64,000 nt of DNA from Nevskiaceae bacterium (GCA_024234075.1 JACKOV010000006.1:120637-184636), one strand, 5' to 3'. Positions 34,512-43,320 are shown, counted from the stretch's first letter. Program-made: numbers and translations. The notes: a model not told the origin generated them from the letters alone.

Positions 34512-35948
34512 ATGACTCAAAAGAAACTCACCACCGCCGCAGGCTGTCCAGTCGTCGACAACCAGAACGTGATGACCGCCGGTCCGCGCGGACCACAGCT
34601 GCTGCAGGATGTCTGGTTCCTGGAGAAGCTGGCGCATTTCGACCGCGAGGTCATTCCCGAGCGCCGCATGCATGCCAAGGGCTCCGGCGCCTACGGCACG
34701 TTCACGGTGACTCACGACATCAGCCACTACACCCGCGCCAGGCTGTTCTCGAAGGTCGGCAAGAAGACCGATCTGTTCGTGCGCTTCTCGACCGTGGCCG
34801 GCGAACGCGGCGCGGCGGATGCCGAACGCGACATCCGCGGCTTCGCGATCAAGTTCTATACCGAAGAAGGCAACTGGGACCTGGCCGGCAACAACACACC
34901 GGTGTTCTTCCTGCGCGACCCGCTGAAGTTCCCGGACCTCAATCACGCGGTCAAGCGCGATCCGCGCACCAACCTGCGCAGCGCCCGCAACAACTGGGAC
35001 TTCTGGACGCTGCTGCCAGAAGCGCTGCATCAGGTGACCATCGTCATGTCCGACCGTGGCATCCCGGCCAGCTACCGCCACATGCACGGCTTCGGCTCGC
35101 ATACCTTCAGCTTCATCAACGCCAGGAACGAGCGTCACTGGGTCAAGTTCCATTTCCGGACCCAGCAAGGCATCAAGAACATGACCGATGCGGAAGCCGC
35201 TGAAGCTGTCGGCAAGAACCGCGAGACTCACCAGCAGGATCTCTACGAGGCCATCGAGCGAGGGGACTTCCCCAAGTGGACACTGTACGTGCAGGTCATG
35301 CCGGAGACCGATGCGGAAAAGGTGCCCTACCACCCGTTCGACCTGAGCAAGGTCTGGCCGCACAAGGACTATCCGCTGATCGAAGTGGGCGTCATGGAGC
35401 TCAACCGCAATCCGGCCAATTACCATGCGGAAGTCGAGCAGGCCGCCTTCAATCCCGCCAGCGTGGTGCCGGGCATCGGCTTCTCGCCCGACAAGATGCT
35501 GCAGGGCCGGCTGTTCTCATACGGCGACGCCCAGCGCTACCGTCTCGGAGTCAATCACAGCCTGATCCCGGTGAACGCACCGCGCTGCCCGGTGCACAGC
35601 TACCACCGCGACGGTGCCATGCGCGTGGACGACAACTTCGGCGGGACGCCGGGATACGAGCCCAACGGCTACGGCGAATGGCAGGAGCAGCCGGACTACC
35701 GCGAGCCCCCGCTGAAGATCAACGGCGCCGCCGACCACTGGAGCTTCCGCGAGGACGACGCTGACTACTTCAGCCAGCCACGCGCCCTGTTCCGGTTGAT
35801 GACACCGGCCCAGCAGCAGGTGCTGTTCGACAACACCGCACGTGCCATGGGCGATGCACCGGAGGAAATCAAACGGCGCCACATCGCCAACTGCACCGAA
35901 TGCGATCCCGCTTACGGTGCGGGTGTCGCCAAGGCGCTCGGCCTGTAA
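34512..35948 (+). CDS. katA: Catalase, clade 3 heme enzyme
   Basis: Breaks down hydrogen peroxide. 478 residues, the small-subunit size. Distal His54 (RRMHAKGSGAYG), Asn127 (LAGNNTPVFF) and the heme-ligand Tyr in LFSYGDAQRYRLG are in place; VRFSTVAGERGAADAERDIRGFA and DFWTLLPEALHQVT are signature stretches. SD AGGAGA stands 7 bases before the ATG at 34512. An OxyR-like site precedes the promoter. Convergent with nadB, 6 bases between stops. Confidence 0.96.
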   Translation: MTQKKLTTAAGCPVVDNQNVMTAGPRGPQLLQDVWFLEKLAHFDREVIPERRMHAKGSGAYGTFTVTHDISHYTRARLFSKVGKKTDLFVRFSTVAGERGAADAERDIRGFAIKFYTEEGNWDLAGNNTPVFFLRDPLKFPDLNHAVKRDPRTNLRSARNNWDFWTLLPEALHQVTIVMSDRGIPASYRHMHGFGSHTFSFINARNERHWVKFHFRTQQGIKNMTDAEAAEAVGKNRETHQQDLYEAIERGDFPKWTLYVQVMPETDAEKVPYHPFDLSKVWPHKDYPLIEVGVMELNRNPANYHAEVEQAAFNPASVVPGIGFSPDKMLQGRLFSYGDAQRYRLGVNHSLIPVNAPRCPVHSYHRDGAMRVDDNFGGTPGYEPNGYGEWQEQPDYREPPLKINGAADHWSFREDDADYFSQPRALFRLMTPAQQQVLFDNTARAMGDAPEEIKRRHIANCTECDPAYGAGVAKALGL

Positions 35949-35954
35949 CTCCGG

Positions 35955-37454
35955 TCAGGCCGCGCTGAGCGGACTGCGAGATCCCGGCCGGCTTCCGGCC
36001 GGGGTCTCCGTCGCAAGCAGTGCCGCACGCAGCATCGCTTCCGCCAGTCCAAGACGATCCCGACATACCCAGGGTTGCCGGGCGGAAGCGGTTCGCCAGA
36101 CCGATATCTGGCCAAGACCTTGTACCAGGGTCGCCGCTTCGCGCACCGGGCCGAGGCATTGCCACATCAGCTCCCGCAATTCGCCGCCACTGTGGTTGGA
36201 GCTGTCGTCCTGCGGCCCGGCGTCGGACTCCTCCGCCGCTGCCGTAATCCTCTTGGTCTGCACCACCGTGCCCCGATCACGCGCGAGGACCTGACCAAGA
36301 CGCTGCCCGAAGACCACTGCCTCCAGCAGCGAATTGCTCGCCAGCCGGTTGGCGCCATGCAAACCAGTGCAGGCAACCTCGCCGACCGCCCATAGCCGCG
36401 GCAGACCGCTGCGACCGTCCAGATCGACCGTGATGCCGCCCATGTGATAGTGGGCCGCCGGAGTCACGGGAATCGGCTCGCGGCACGGATCGATACCACG
36501 GGCACGGCACTGCCGGTAAGCGGTCGGGAACGATTCCGCCATGTCGGTGGATCCGAGTTCCGTCGCATCGAGCCACACACGCCTGCCTGACCTCTGTTCC
36601 AGGTAGACGGCTCGCGCCACGACATCGCGTGGCGCGAGATCACCCAGTGGATGTACGGTCGGCATGATGCGACGCCCGGTTGCATCGATCAGACGGGCGC
36701 CCGCCCCCCGCAGCGCCTCCGAAATGAGCGGCAACGGGCGCTCGGCGACGTCGAGTGCAGTGGGATGGAACTGCACCGCATCGAGTGCTTCACAGTGTGC
36801 GCCGGCGGCCAGTGCCATCGCGACACCGTCACCACACGCACTCCGTGGATTGGTCGTGCGGCTGTAAAGACCACCGAGGCCACCGGTTGCCAGCACCACA
36901 TCGCGGGCCCGTACGCGGAACCTTCGCCCGTCTGCCGACATGGCGATGACCCCATGGACACCCTGAGCGTCGTGCAGCAAGCCGAGCGCGCGCATCCCCG
37001 ACAGCTCGTCCACCCACGAGGCTTCCCGGAGCCGTCGCCGCAGCGTATCCATGATCACTGCACCGGTGGCGTCACCCCCAGCATGCAGCACGCGCGCGCG
37101 GCTGTGCGCCGCTTCGAGATGCAACGACCACTGCTGGCCCCTGCGTGCAAAGCACACACCGAGCGACTCGAGATAGTGGATTGCGGCAGGCGCATTGCTG
37201 CAGGTGTAGCGCACGGTCTCGCCACGGCTCCGGCCATGCCCGGCCACCCAGGTATCCGTCACATGCCGAGCCACCGTATCGTCGCTGCCGACCGCGGCAG
37301 CGATGCCGCCTTGAGCGATCTCGCTGGCCGTGCTGACCGCATGCTCGCCCCCCGCGTGCAGTACGCATATGCGGCGAGCCGATGCATTCAGTGCGGTGAT
37401 GATGCCGGCCGCCCCCGCCCCCACGATCAGCAGATCGGTCTCGAGCGTCGTCAT
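35955..37454 (-). CDS. nadB: L-aspartate oxidase
   Basis: FAD enzyme converting aspartate to iminoaspartate, first step of NAD synthesis. 499 residues from the ATG at 37454. FAD motif LLIVGAGAAGIITAL, SEIAQGGIAAAVG, QFHPTAL, RDVVARAV and HYHMGGI are typical, with GLHGANRLASNSLLE near the end. The start overlaps the nadA stop (ATGA). Confidence 0.94.
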   Translation of the reverse strand: MTTLETDLLIVGAGAAGIITALNASARRICVLHAGGEHAVSTASEIAQGGIAAAVGSDDTVARHVTDTWVAGHGRSRGETVRYTCSNAPAAIHYLESLGVCFARRGQQWSLHLEAAHSRARVLHAGGDATGAVIMDTLRRRLREASWVDELSGMRALGLLHDAQGVHGVIAMSADGRRFRVRARDVVLATGGLGGLYSRTTNPRSACGDGVAMALAAGAHCEALDAVQFHPTALDVAERPLPLISEALRGAGARLIDATGRRIMPTVHPLGDLAPRDVVARAVYLEQRSGRRVWLDATELGSTDMAESFPTAYRQCRARGIDPCREPIPVTPAAHYHMGGITVDLDGRSGLPRLWAVGEVACTGLHGANRLASNSLLEAVVFGQRLGQVLARDRGTVVQTKRITAAAEESDAGPQDDSSNHSGGELRELMWQCLGPVREAATLVQGLGQISVWRTASARQPWVCRDRLGLAEAMLRAALLATETPAGSRPGSRSPLSAA

Positions 37455-38467
37455 GTGCCCCGCGGCCGGGACAGTTCGAGCATGCGTTGCACGGCGCGAC
37501 GCGCCCCGGCGGCGATGTCTTCCGGAAGGTCGATCGCCGGCGCCAGTCGTTCGAGGCTCGCGCGGATGCCCGGCAGCGTGATGCGCTGCATGTGCGGACA
37601 CAGATTGCAGGGCCGCAGGAAATCAGTTCCCGGAAAAGCGCCCGAGATGTTGTCGGCCATCGAACATTCGGTAATCAGCACCGCACGTGCGGGACGCTTC
37701 CGGCCGAGCTCGGCAATCATCCCGGAGGTCGATCCGACATAGTCGGCGGCGGCGCGGACTTCATCCGGACACTCCGGATGCGCGAGCACGAAGGCGCTTG
37801 CCGCCTCCCGATACTCACGCACCTCCTGACCGGTGAAGCGCTGGTGGACTTCGCACTGACCCTGCCAGGAAATGATCCGCACCGATGTCTGCGCCGCGAC
37901 ATGCGCCGCCAGGTATCGGTCCGGGACGAGGATCACTTCGGGCGCCGCGAAGCTTTCCACGACCGACAAGGCGTTCGACGACGTGCAGCAGGCATCGCAT
38001 TCGGCTTTGACCGCGGCGCTGGTGTTCACGTAGCAGACCGCTGGCGCCTGCGGATGACGCCGCCGCAGCGCCCGTATGTCGTCCGGCCCGATCGACTCGG
38101 CCAGCGAGCAGCCGGCGTCCAGATCCGGCAGCAGCACCAGCTTGTCCGGCGCAAGCAGCTTGGCCGTCTCGGCCATGAAGCGCACGCCGCACAGCACGAT
38201 GACGTCGGCCGTCGACGCCGCGGCCTGGCTGGCGAGCTCCAGTGAGTCGCCATGGAAATCCGCGACGCCGTGGAAAATCTCGGGCCGTTGGTAGTTATGA
38301 GCCAGCACGACGGCATTGCGCCCGCGTTTGAGTGCCTCGATGGCGGCTACCAGCTCGAAGTGCATGTCCCACTCGGCTGCCGGCATCAACCTTGCGACAC
38401 GCGCGTAGCGTTGCGTGTGTTGCGTGACGTCGTAAGTCCCGGCAAGCGCTGATGCCACGGCGCTCAC
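37451..38467 (-). CDS. nadA: Quinolinate synthase
   Basis: 4Fe-4S enzyme that condenses iminoaspartate with dihydroxyacetone phosphate. 338 residues. AVVLAHNYQRPEIFHGVADFHGDSLELA begins the first domain; cluster cysteines lie in VLCGVRFMAET, AECDACCTSSN and CNLCPHMQRITL. Start is a GTG at 38467 that overlaps the fabB stop (GTGA); upstream frame is fabB shadow. Oxygen-labile cluster fits control by Fnr. Confidence 0.94.
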   Translation of the reverse strand: MSAVASALAGTYDVTQHTQRYARVARLMPAAEWDMHFELVAAIEALKRGRNAVVLAHNYQRPEIFHGVADFHGDSLELASQAAASTADVIVLCGVRFMAETAKLLAPDKLVLLPDLDAGCSLAESIGPDDIRALRRRHPQAPAVCYVNTSAAVKAECDACCTSSNALSVVESFAAPEVILVPDRYLAAHVAAQTSVRIISWQGQCEVHQRFTGQEVREYREAASAFVLAHPECPDEVRAAADYVGSTSGMIAELGRKRPARAVLITECSMADNISGAFPGTDFLRPCNLCPHMQRITLPGIRASLERLAPAIDLPEDIAAGARRAVQRMLELSRPRGT

Positions 38468-39672
38468 AATCGCTGGAACACCAGTGTGGCGTTGGTCCCG
38501 CCAAAGCCGAAGCTGTTGGACATCACGATGTCGACCTGCGTCGCACGGGTTTCCTGCAGAATTGGATAGCCGGCGCAATCCGGGTCGAGTTCGTCGATGT
38601 TGGCGGAGCCGGCCAGGAAGCCGTCGCGCATCATCAACAGGCTGTAGATGGCCTCATGCACGCCCGCCGCACCCAGCGAATGCCCGGACAGCGACTTGGT
38701 CGACGAGACCAGCGGCAGATCGAAGCCGAATACCTCGCGCACGGCCCGCAGCTCGACCGCGTCGCCGAGCGAGGTCGAGGTGCCATGCGTATTGATGTAG
38801 TCGACCGGCTGCCGGACCTCGGCCAATGCCTGGCGCATGCAGCGTACGGCGCCTTCCCCGGACGGCTGCACCATGTCGGCGCCATCGGCAGTGACACCGA
38901 ATCCGACCAGCTCGGCATAGATCCGTGCACCCCTGGCACGGGCATGCTCGAATTCCTCCAGCACCAGCATGCCGCCGCCGCTCGCGATCACGAAGCCATC
39001 GCGCCCCGCGTCATAGGGACGCGATGCGCTGCCCGGCGCATCGTTGCGCGCACTCGAGAGCGCGCCCATGGCATCGAACAACGCGGTCAGCGACCAGTGC
39101 TCTTCTTCGCCGCCACCGCAGAACATCACATCCTGATTGCCCCAGCGGATCTGCTCGGCTGCCGAACCGATGCAATGTGCGCTGGTGGCGCAAGCCGAGG
39201 TCAGCGAGTAGCAGACACCCTTCACATGGAAAGTCGTCGCCAGGCAGGCCGCGACCGTGCTGCACATCGTGCGCGGTACCCGGGTCGCCCCCACTTTGCG
39301 CAGGCCGTGCGCACGAAGCGCATCGGCCGCTTCGACGACGTTGGCCGGCGAGCCGCCACCGGTGCCGGCGATCAGGCCGGTGCGCGGATGGCTGACCTGC
39401 ATTTCGGTCAGACCGCTGTCGGCGATCGCCCGTGACATCGAGATCGCAGCGAACGCCGCGGCATCCCCCATGAAGCGCAGGCTGCGACGATCGAGGTGGG
39501 CAGCCACCTCGATCTGCGGGATGCCCGCAATCCGGCTGCGCAAGCCCGCTTCCGCATAGCCCGGCATCGCCCGGATGCCCGAGCGACCCGCGGCCAGCGA
39601 TTGGGCGACGTCGTCGATCTCGCTGCCGAGGCAGGAGACGATGCCCATACCGGTCACGACCACGCGCCGCAT
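38464..39672 (-). CDS. fabB: 3-oxoacyl-ACP synthase I
   Basis: KAS I elongates acyl-ACP, including the unsaturated branch. 402 residues: VVVTGMGIVSCLG start, active-site Cys161 (TSACATSAHCIG), His residues in YINTHGTSTSLGDAVEL and KSLSGHSLGAAGVHEAIYS, C-terminal SNSFGFGGTNATLVF. Its ATG shares the A of the fabA stop (TGATG). Pairing with fabA identifies it as FabB rather than FabF. Confidence 0.96.
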   Translation of the reverse strand: MRRVVVTGMGIVSCLGSEIDDVAQSLAAGRSGIRAMPGYAEAGLRSRIAGIPQIEVAAHLDRRSLRFMGDAAAFAAISMSRAIADSGLTEMQVSHPRTGLIAGTGGGSPANVVEAADALRAHGLRKVGATRVPRTMCSTVAACLATTFHVKGVCYSLTSACATSAHCIGSAAEQIRWGNQDVMFCGGGEEEHWSLTALFDAMGALSSARNDAPGSASRPYDAGRDGFVIASGGGMLVLEEFEHARARGARIYAELVGFGVTADGADMVQPSGEGAVRCMRQALAEVRQPVDYINTHGTSTSLGDAVELRAVREVFGFDLPLVSSTKSLSGHSLGAAGVHEAIYSLLMMRDGFLAGSANIDELDPDCAGYPILQETRATQVDIVMSNSFGFGGTNATLVFQRL

Positions 39673-40223
39673 CAGGCAACCCTCTGGATGGCACCCGACC
39701 CCAGAAGGTTGCCGTGGTCGAACAAGCCGACCCGCAGACCCTTGGCGGTGTAGATCGTCTCGCCGTCGGCGGCGAGTGTCGCATCGCCGACGACCATCAC
39801 CAGACGCCGGACGATGACTCGCGTCACGTCGACCACGTAGCTGATGCGCTGCACCCCCGGCAGCACCTGCCCGGTAAAGCGCACCTCATCGACACCCAGC
39901 GCGCGACCGAGGCCACGATGTCCGCTCCAGGCCAGGAAGAAGCCGATAAGTTGCCACATGGCGTCCAGACCCAGACAGCCGGGCATGACCGGATCGCCAC
40001 GGAAATGACAGTCGAAGAACCATAGCGAAGGATCGATGTCGAGCTCGGCCCGGATCTCCCCGAGGCCGCGCGTCCCGCCGTCGGCCGATATCGAGGTAAT
40101 GCGATCCACCATGCGCATCGGCCCGACCGGCAGTCGCGGCGAGCCGGCGCCGAACAGCTCGCCTTCACCGCAGGCGATCAGTTCATCGCGTGAATAAGAG
40201 TGCTTGCGTGGAATATCTTGCAT
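39672..40223 (-). CDS. fabA: 3-hydroxydecanoyl-ACP dehydratase/isomerase
   Basis: Dehydrates and isomerises C10 hydroxyacyl-ACP, the entry to unsaturated fatty acids. 183 residues from ATG 40223: catalytic His73 (WFFDCHFRGDPVMPGCLGLDAMWQ) and Asp87. An ATG at 40250 in frame is also open, but family alignment begins at the later one, which fits the predicted transcription start at ~40224, i.e. little or no leader. First gene of fabA-fabB-nadA-nadB. Confidence 0.95.
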   Translation of the reverse strand: MQDIPRKHSYSRDELIACGEGELFGAGSPRLPVGPMRMVDRITSISADGGTRGLGEIRAELDIDPSLWFFDCHFRGDPVMPGCLGLDAMWQLIGFFLAWSGHRGLGRALGVDEVRFTGQVLPGVQRISYVVDVTRVIVRRLVMVVGDATLAADGETIYTAKGLRVGLFDHGNLLGSGAIQRVA

Positions 40224-40251
40224 GGGGGAAATTACAGCGCGTTCCCCCATG
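40221..40251. promoter_or_regulatory. Perfect inverted repeat at the fabA -10/start codon
   Basis: CATGGGGGAA (40221-40230) and TTCCCCCATG (40242-40251) are exact inverted 10-mers spaced 21 bp centre to centre. They bracket the -10 box TGTAAT (minus strand, 40231-40236) and end at the start codon, so a bound dimer would block the promoter. The cognate repressor is unknown. Confidence 0.6.
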
Positions 40252-40258
40252 CGGCGTA

Positions 40259-40272
40259 TTGACGCCGATCAA
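40259..40272. promoter_or_regulatory. Fnr-type box before fabA
   Basis: On the minus strand TTGATCGGCGTCAA, a TTGAT-N4-ATCAA Fnr site with one mismatch. Its centre is 32 bp from the centre of the TGTAAT -10, exactly the class II (-41.5) activator arrangement. It overlaps the stop codon of the fnr gene itself. Confidence 0.65.
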
Positions 40273-41000
40273 TCGGCCAGCGCACCTCGATCCGTCTGCA
40301 GCAGCGCCGCCGCGCGCAGTTCGAGCCATTGACCCGACAGATCGAACTGGCCGTCGCGACTCATGCGCTGCAGGGTACGGCTGACGGTTTCGATGCGTGT
40401 ATCGAGCAGATTGGCGATTTCCTGACGGGTCATGCCAAGCGCGAAACGGCGGCCATCGAGGCCACGACGCTCGCGCCGCCGCGACAGATCGAGGATCAAG
40501 GCGATGATCCGCTCGCTGATCGAGCCGCGCGTGAACGTGGTCTGATCCACGGTTTCGCGGCTCAGCAGCGTGATGATGGCCGACGCAAGCTCGTGCGCAC
40601 GCGCACAGCGTTCGCTGAGCACGGACAGCGGCAGCTCGCAACAGACCGTCGTCTGCAAAGCGACCGCATCGAGCGCATAGAGATGCTCGCCGAATGCCTC
40701 GACGCCGAGCACGTCACCCGGCAGGCTGATGGCGACGATCCGCTCCTCGCCGTCGGGGTCGACCCGGACCGTCTTCACCATGCCCTGGCGTACGGCAAAG
40801 ATCGAATGAGCGGGTGTACCGGCGCGGTACAGCCGGGCACCCGCCCGCACCGTGCGCAACGCACCGGTGCGCCGCAAGCCACGCTCCTCCTCGATGGCGA
40901 TCCGGTCGCAGCGCCGGCAGATTTCGTACAGGTCGCAGGACCGGCACGACACCGGACCCGCGGCTGCGGAGACGGTCTCGGGCGAAGAAACACGCGTCAT
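40269..41000 (-). CDS. fnr: Fnr/Anr-type oxygen-sensing regulator
   Basis: 243 residues from ATG 41000 (SD GAGGG, 8 bases). Cysteines 19, 22 and 28 (CRSCDLYEIC) in CX2CX5C spacing, with a fourth near TTVCCELPL, are the [4Fe-4S] ligands of Fnr. A cyclic-nucleotide-type fold follows, then the HTH MTRQEIANLLDTRIETVSRTLQRM, in which the E--SR of Fnr is kept. It should activate genes when oxygen is low. Fnr-like boxes lie before this gene and before fabA. Confidence 0.92.
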   Translation of the reverse strand: MTRVSSPETVSAAAGPVSCRSCDLYEICRRCDRIAIEEERGLRRTGALRTVRAGARLYRAGTPAHSIFAVRQGMVKTVRVDPDGEERIVAISLPGDVLGVEAFGEHLYALDAVALQTTVCCELPLSVLSERCARAHELASAIITLLSRETVDQTTFTRGSISERIIALILDLSRRRERRGLDGRRFALGMTRQEIANLLDTRIETVSRTLQRMSRDGQFDLSGQWLELRAAALLQTDRGALAD

Positions 41001-41016
41001 GCCGACATCCCTCGGA

Positions 41017-41030
41017 TTGATCCTCGTCAA
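41017..41030. promoter_or_regulatory. Second Fnr-like box before fnr
   Basis: TTGATCCTCGTCAA on the plus strand matches Fnr with one mismatch. It covers the start predicted from the upstream box (about 41027), the place for autorepression. Confidence 0.5.
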
Positions 41031-41061
41031 ACCATTCTCGCAGCCCCCCAGCCGCCGCGAA

Positions 41062-41075
41062 TTGACGCAGATCAA
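41062..41075. promoter_or_regulatory. Upstream Fnr-like box before fnr
   Basis: Minus strand TTGATCTGCGTCAA; its centre is 32 bp from the centre of a possible -10, GAGAAT (minus, 41034-41039), again class II spacing. Confidence 0.5.
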
Positions 41076-41094
41076 TACGCCCTATTGCGGCGCA

Positions 41095-41652
41095 TTACGT
41101 CCCGGCACGTCCCGGCACGACCCTGGGAGAATCCTCGCCCGGCGTCCAGATCTGGCGGGGGGCATACCCCTCTTTCCGCAGGAAGTGCTCGGTGTAGACG
41201 ATACGATCGGGATCGATGCGCAGCAGCTGCCCCCGGGGCGGATTCGGAGCGGTCCTGCCGAGTTCGAAGCTCGAAGCCACCCATTTGAAGACCTTCATGC
41301 CGTGCTGCCACTCGGGCGTCTCGATGTCGAGCAAGGTGCCCTTGCCGAAAATCTGCACGCCCATCACGCAGGCCCAACCCGCCATGGGGTTGGCAACCGC
41401 GAAAGACAGCCGCGGATCGCGCCGCAAGGCATGCACCTTCGGGCTGTTCGGCTGCGGAAACACATAAAGCTGGAACTGGTCGTTGTAGAACTCGACCGGG
41501 CTCACGATCGGCGAGCCGTCCTTGCGCACCGTTCCAAGGTAACCGATGTTGGTGAGGGTCAGCACCCGTTGGATACGGGTCTCCAGCATCGGCTTGGGCA
41601 TGATCTGGGTCGGCCAGGGCTCCTGCTCAAGCCATTTGTGCGCAATGCTCAC
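41095..41652 (-). CDS. Pyridoxamine 5'-phosphate oxidase-related protein
   Basis: 185 residues. GYLGTVRKDGSPIVSPVEFYNDQFQLYVF is the split-barrel flavin-binding pattern of the PNPOx-like family; LRRDPRLSFAVANP and IFGKGTLLDIETPEW follow. Such proteins bind FMN, F420 or heme; substrate cannot be read. The start is GTG at 41652 with a strong SD (GAAGGAGG). It is upstream of fnr on the same strand, 95 bases away, with the Fnr box between them. Confidence 0.75.
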   Translation of the reverse strand: MSIAHKWLEQEPWPTQIMPKPMLETRIQRVLTLTNIGYLGTVRKDGSPIVSPVEFYNDQFQLYVFPQPNSPKVHALRRDPRLSFAVANPMAGWACVMGVQIFGKGTLLDIETPEWQHGMKVFKWVASSFELGRTAPNPPRGQLLRIDPDRIVYTEHFLRKEGYAPRQIWTPGEDSPRVVPGRAGT

Positions 41653-41781
41653 GATGTGTCCTCCTTCGGGTTGCTATCAGGTGAGGACTGGAGTCTAGCG
41701 CTGCCGGGCTGAAAACTCGGAGCACGGTAGGTAGCAACGACCGTTCTACCACCCCTCGGAGCAGACCGGGCCCATGGCCGT

Positions 41782-42237
41782 CAGCGCAGCGGCAACACCC
41801 GCAGGTACTGGATCAGCCCCTCGATGTAGCGGCCACCCCGATCCTGGAAGGCCTGCCAGAATTCGGCCTTGCGTGGGTTGCCGAGCAGCGCTTAGGCGAT
41901 TTCGTCGAACCTCGAGCTCTTGACGAGCCGGGCGAACACCGCAGTTCCCAGCTGCTCCAGCAGACTCGCGTTGCCGTAGCGCAGGATGTGCACGTTATGG
42001 TCGGCAATGACCTGTTTCGCGAGCGAGGGAAGATCCTTGATTCCATCCAGCACGGGCAAGCTTGCCGGAGCAGAACCCGCAGAACTGCTGCGCGAAGTCC
42101 TGCAGCTCCTGCTCCGACCCGAGCGGGACATGGAGGGTGATCGCCTGCCTGATGCTGCCGTGTCGCCTATCCAGCAAACTTCACGGGACAGTACAGGAGG
42201 CAGCCGGCGCAGGCAGTTCCGGCTGCTGAAGCGTCAT
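41782..42237 (-). pseudogene. Decayed gene of unknown family
   Basis: A start ATG at 42237 with an ideal SD (GGAGGTG, 4 bases) opens a frame broken by an in-frame TGA (42181-42183), a frameshift near 42060 and an in-frame TAA (41892-41894). Pieced together it encodes about 150 residues: MTLQQPELPAPAASCTVP, then AITLHVPLGSEQELQDFAQQ, then PVLDGIKDLPSLAKQVIADH, ILRYGNASLLEQLGTAVFAR, and after the TAA ALLGNPRKAEFWQAFQDRGG to a natural stop at 41782. The parent family is not recognised. Confidence 0.7.
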
Positions 42238-42354
42238 TATACACCTCCGTAGTATCGGCGCCCCGACTCGGAGTGGGCGTGTCATCGATGTAGCAGCCAC
42301 GGATCGAGCGAGACCCTGCTCTGCCTCGGAGCCGCTACCCTGTCCCGCAGAATT

Positions 42355-42843
42355 TCACGGAAACAACAACCAGCCGTGACTGCCGGCCACCGCGCCGAAC
42401 ACCGTCACCATCGCCAGCATCAGCAGCACGATGTGCACCCAATGCAACACCGCGAAAGCACGTTCCGGACTGCGTCGTGCCCAGGCCGGAAAGTAGCGGT
42501 GCAACACCAGCGGTTCGCCGATGAACAGCAGCAGGAAGAACAGCGACCACACGCACACCATCGCGTGCATCCACCAGAACTGAACCTCGGAGAAGCGGCT
42601 CCAGAGATGCAGGCGCTCGAGCAGATAGAAACCGCTCAGCCCGACCACGAGCACGGCGGTACGCGCCTGCCATACGAAGCGTCCCTCGATGGCCTGAAAG
42701 GCTGCGAGACTGTCGGCGCCCAGTGCACCGCGCCGTACGGCGGGCAGCGCCGCCGTGGTCGCCATCCAGACACCACCGATCCAGACGACGACACCAAGAA
42801 CATGGAGCACGCGCGCAAGCACCAGGCTCTCGAACGTGCTCAT
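42355..42843 (-). CDS. CopD-like membrane protein
   Basis: 162 residues, four transmembrane helices. VLARVLHVLGVVVWIGGVWMA, VQFWWMHAMVCVWSLFFLLLF and FAVLHWVHIVLLMLAMVTVFG carry the conserved His of the CopD family, linked to copper or heme. Overlaps the cupin gene by four bases (ATGA). Last gene of the TonB-receptor/cupin/CopD set. Confidence 0.75.
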   Translation of the reverse strand: MSTFESLVLARVLHVLGVVVWIGGVWMATTAALPAVRRGALGADSLAAFQAIEGRFVWQARTAVLVVGLSGFYLLERLHLWSRFSEVQFWWMHAMVCVWSLFFLLLFIGEPLVLHRYFPAWARRSPERAFAVLHWVHIVLLMLAMVTVFGAVAGSHGWLLFP

Positions 42844-43286
42844 TGCGGCACTTGCGCGGCGACCGACGGTGTCAACGCCCCCTCACCGACCAGTACGATC
42901 TGCAGCAGTACGTCGTCCTTGCGCGCGACAGCCCAGTGCTCGCCACCCTGCGCCGGCACGACGATCACGCTTCCCGGCCCGAAGCTCCGCTCCGCCGCCG
43001 GATCGACCTTGTTGCCATCTCCCCAGGACAGTGTGCCCGAGACCACGGTCAGCAAACGGATACCACCACCGGCGCCATGCGGCGGCAGGAACTGGCCCTT
43101 GCCGATGCGCAGCAGAAAGCTGAGCGGCCTGCCCTGACTGTCCACTGCAAGAACCCCGCGGCGCGCGACATCGTGAACCACGTCGTACTGCAGCTTGTCG
43201 AGGTCGATCCGGGTGGAATCGGCCATGGCTGCGCCCGACCCCGCCAGCAACGAGGCCATTGCGACCAGCACGATGCGATTTTTCAT
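42840..43286 (-). CDS. Periplasmic cupin-domain protein
   Basis: 148 residues. Signal peptide (KNRIVLVAMASLLAGSGAAMA), then one cupin barrel: FLPPHGAGGGIRLLTVVSGTLSWGDG holds a His and Glu-less metal site variant, and FGPGSVIVVPAQGGEHWAVA the second motif with His. The ATG at 43286 is preferred to others at 43295 and 43313 on signal-peptide and SD grounds. Between a TonB receptor and a CopD-like gene; ligand unknown. Confidence 0.72.
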   Translation of the reverse strand: MKNRIVLVAMASLLAGSGAAMADSTRIDLDKLQYDVVHDVARRGVLAVDSQGRPLSFLLRIGKGQFLPPHGAGGGIRLLTVVSGTLSWGDGNKVDPAAERSFGPGSVIVVPAQGGEHWAVARKDDVLLQIVLVGEGALTPSVAAQVPQ

Positions 43287-43320
43287 GATCTTCATCCTCT
43301 CCTTCTCCGTCACAGAAAAA

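Noticed and set aside
38464..40223. fabB as fabF
   Set aside because: Direct coupling to fabA and the KAS I-type active-site context favour FabB.
41782..42237. Transposase remnant
   Set aside because: The short frames looked like IS debris, but they assemble into one non-transposase protein with a proper SD and start.
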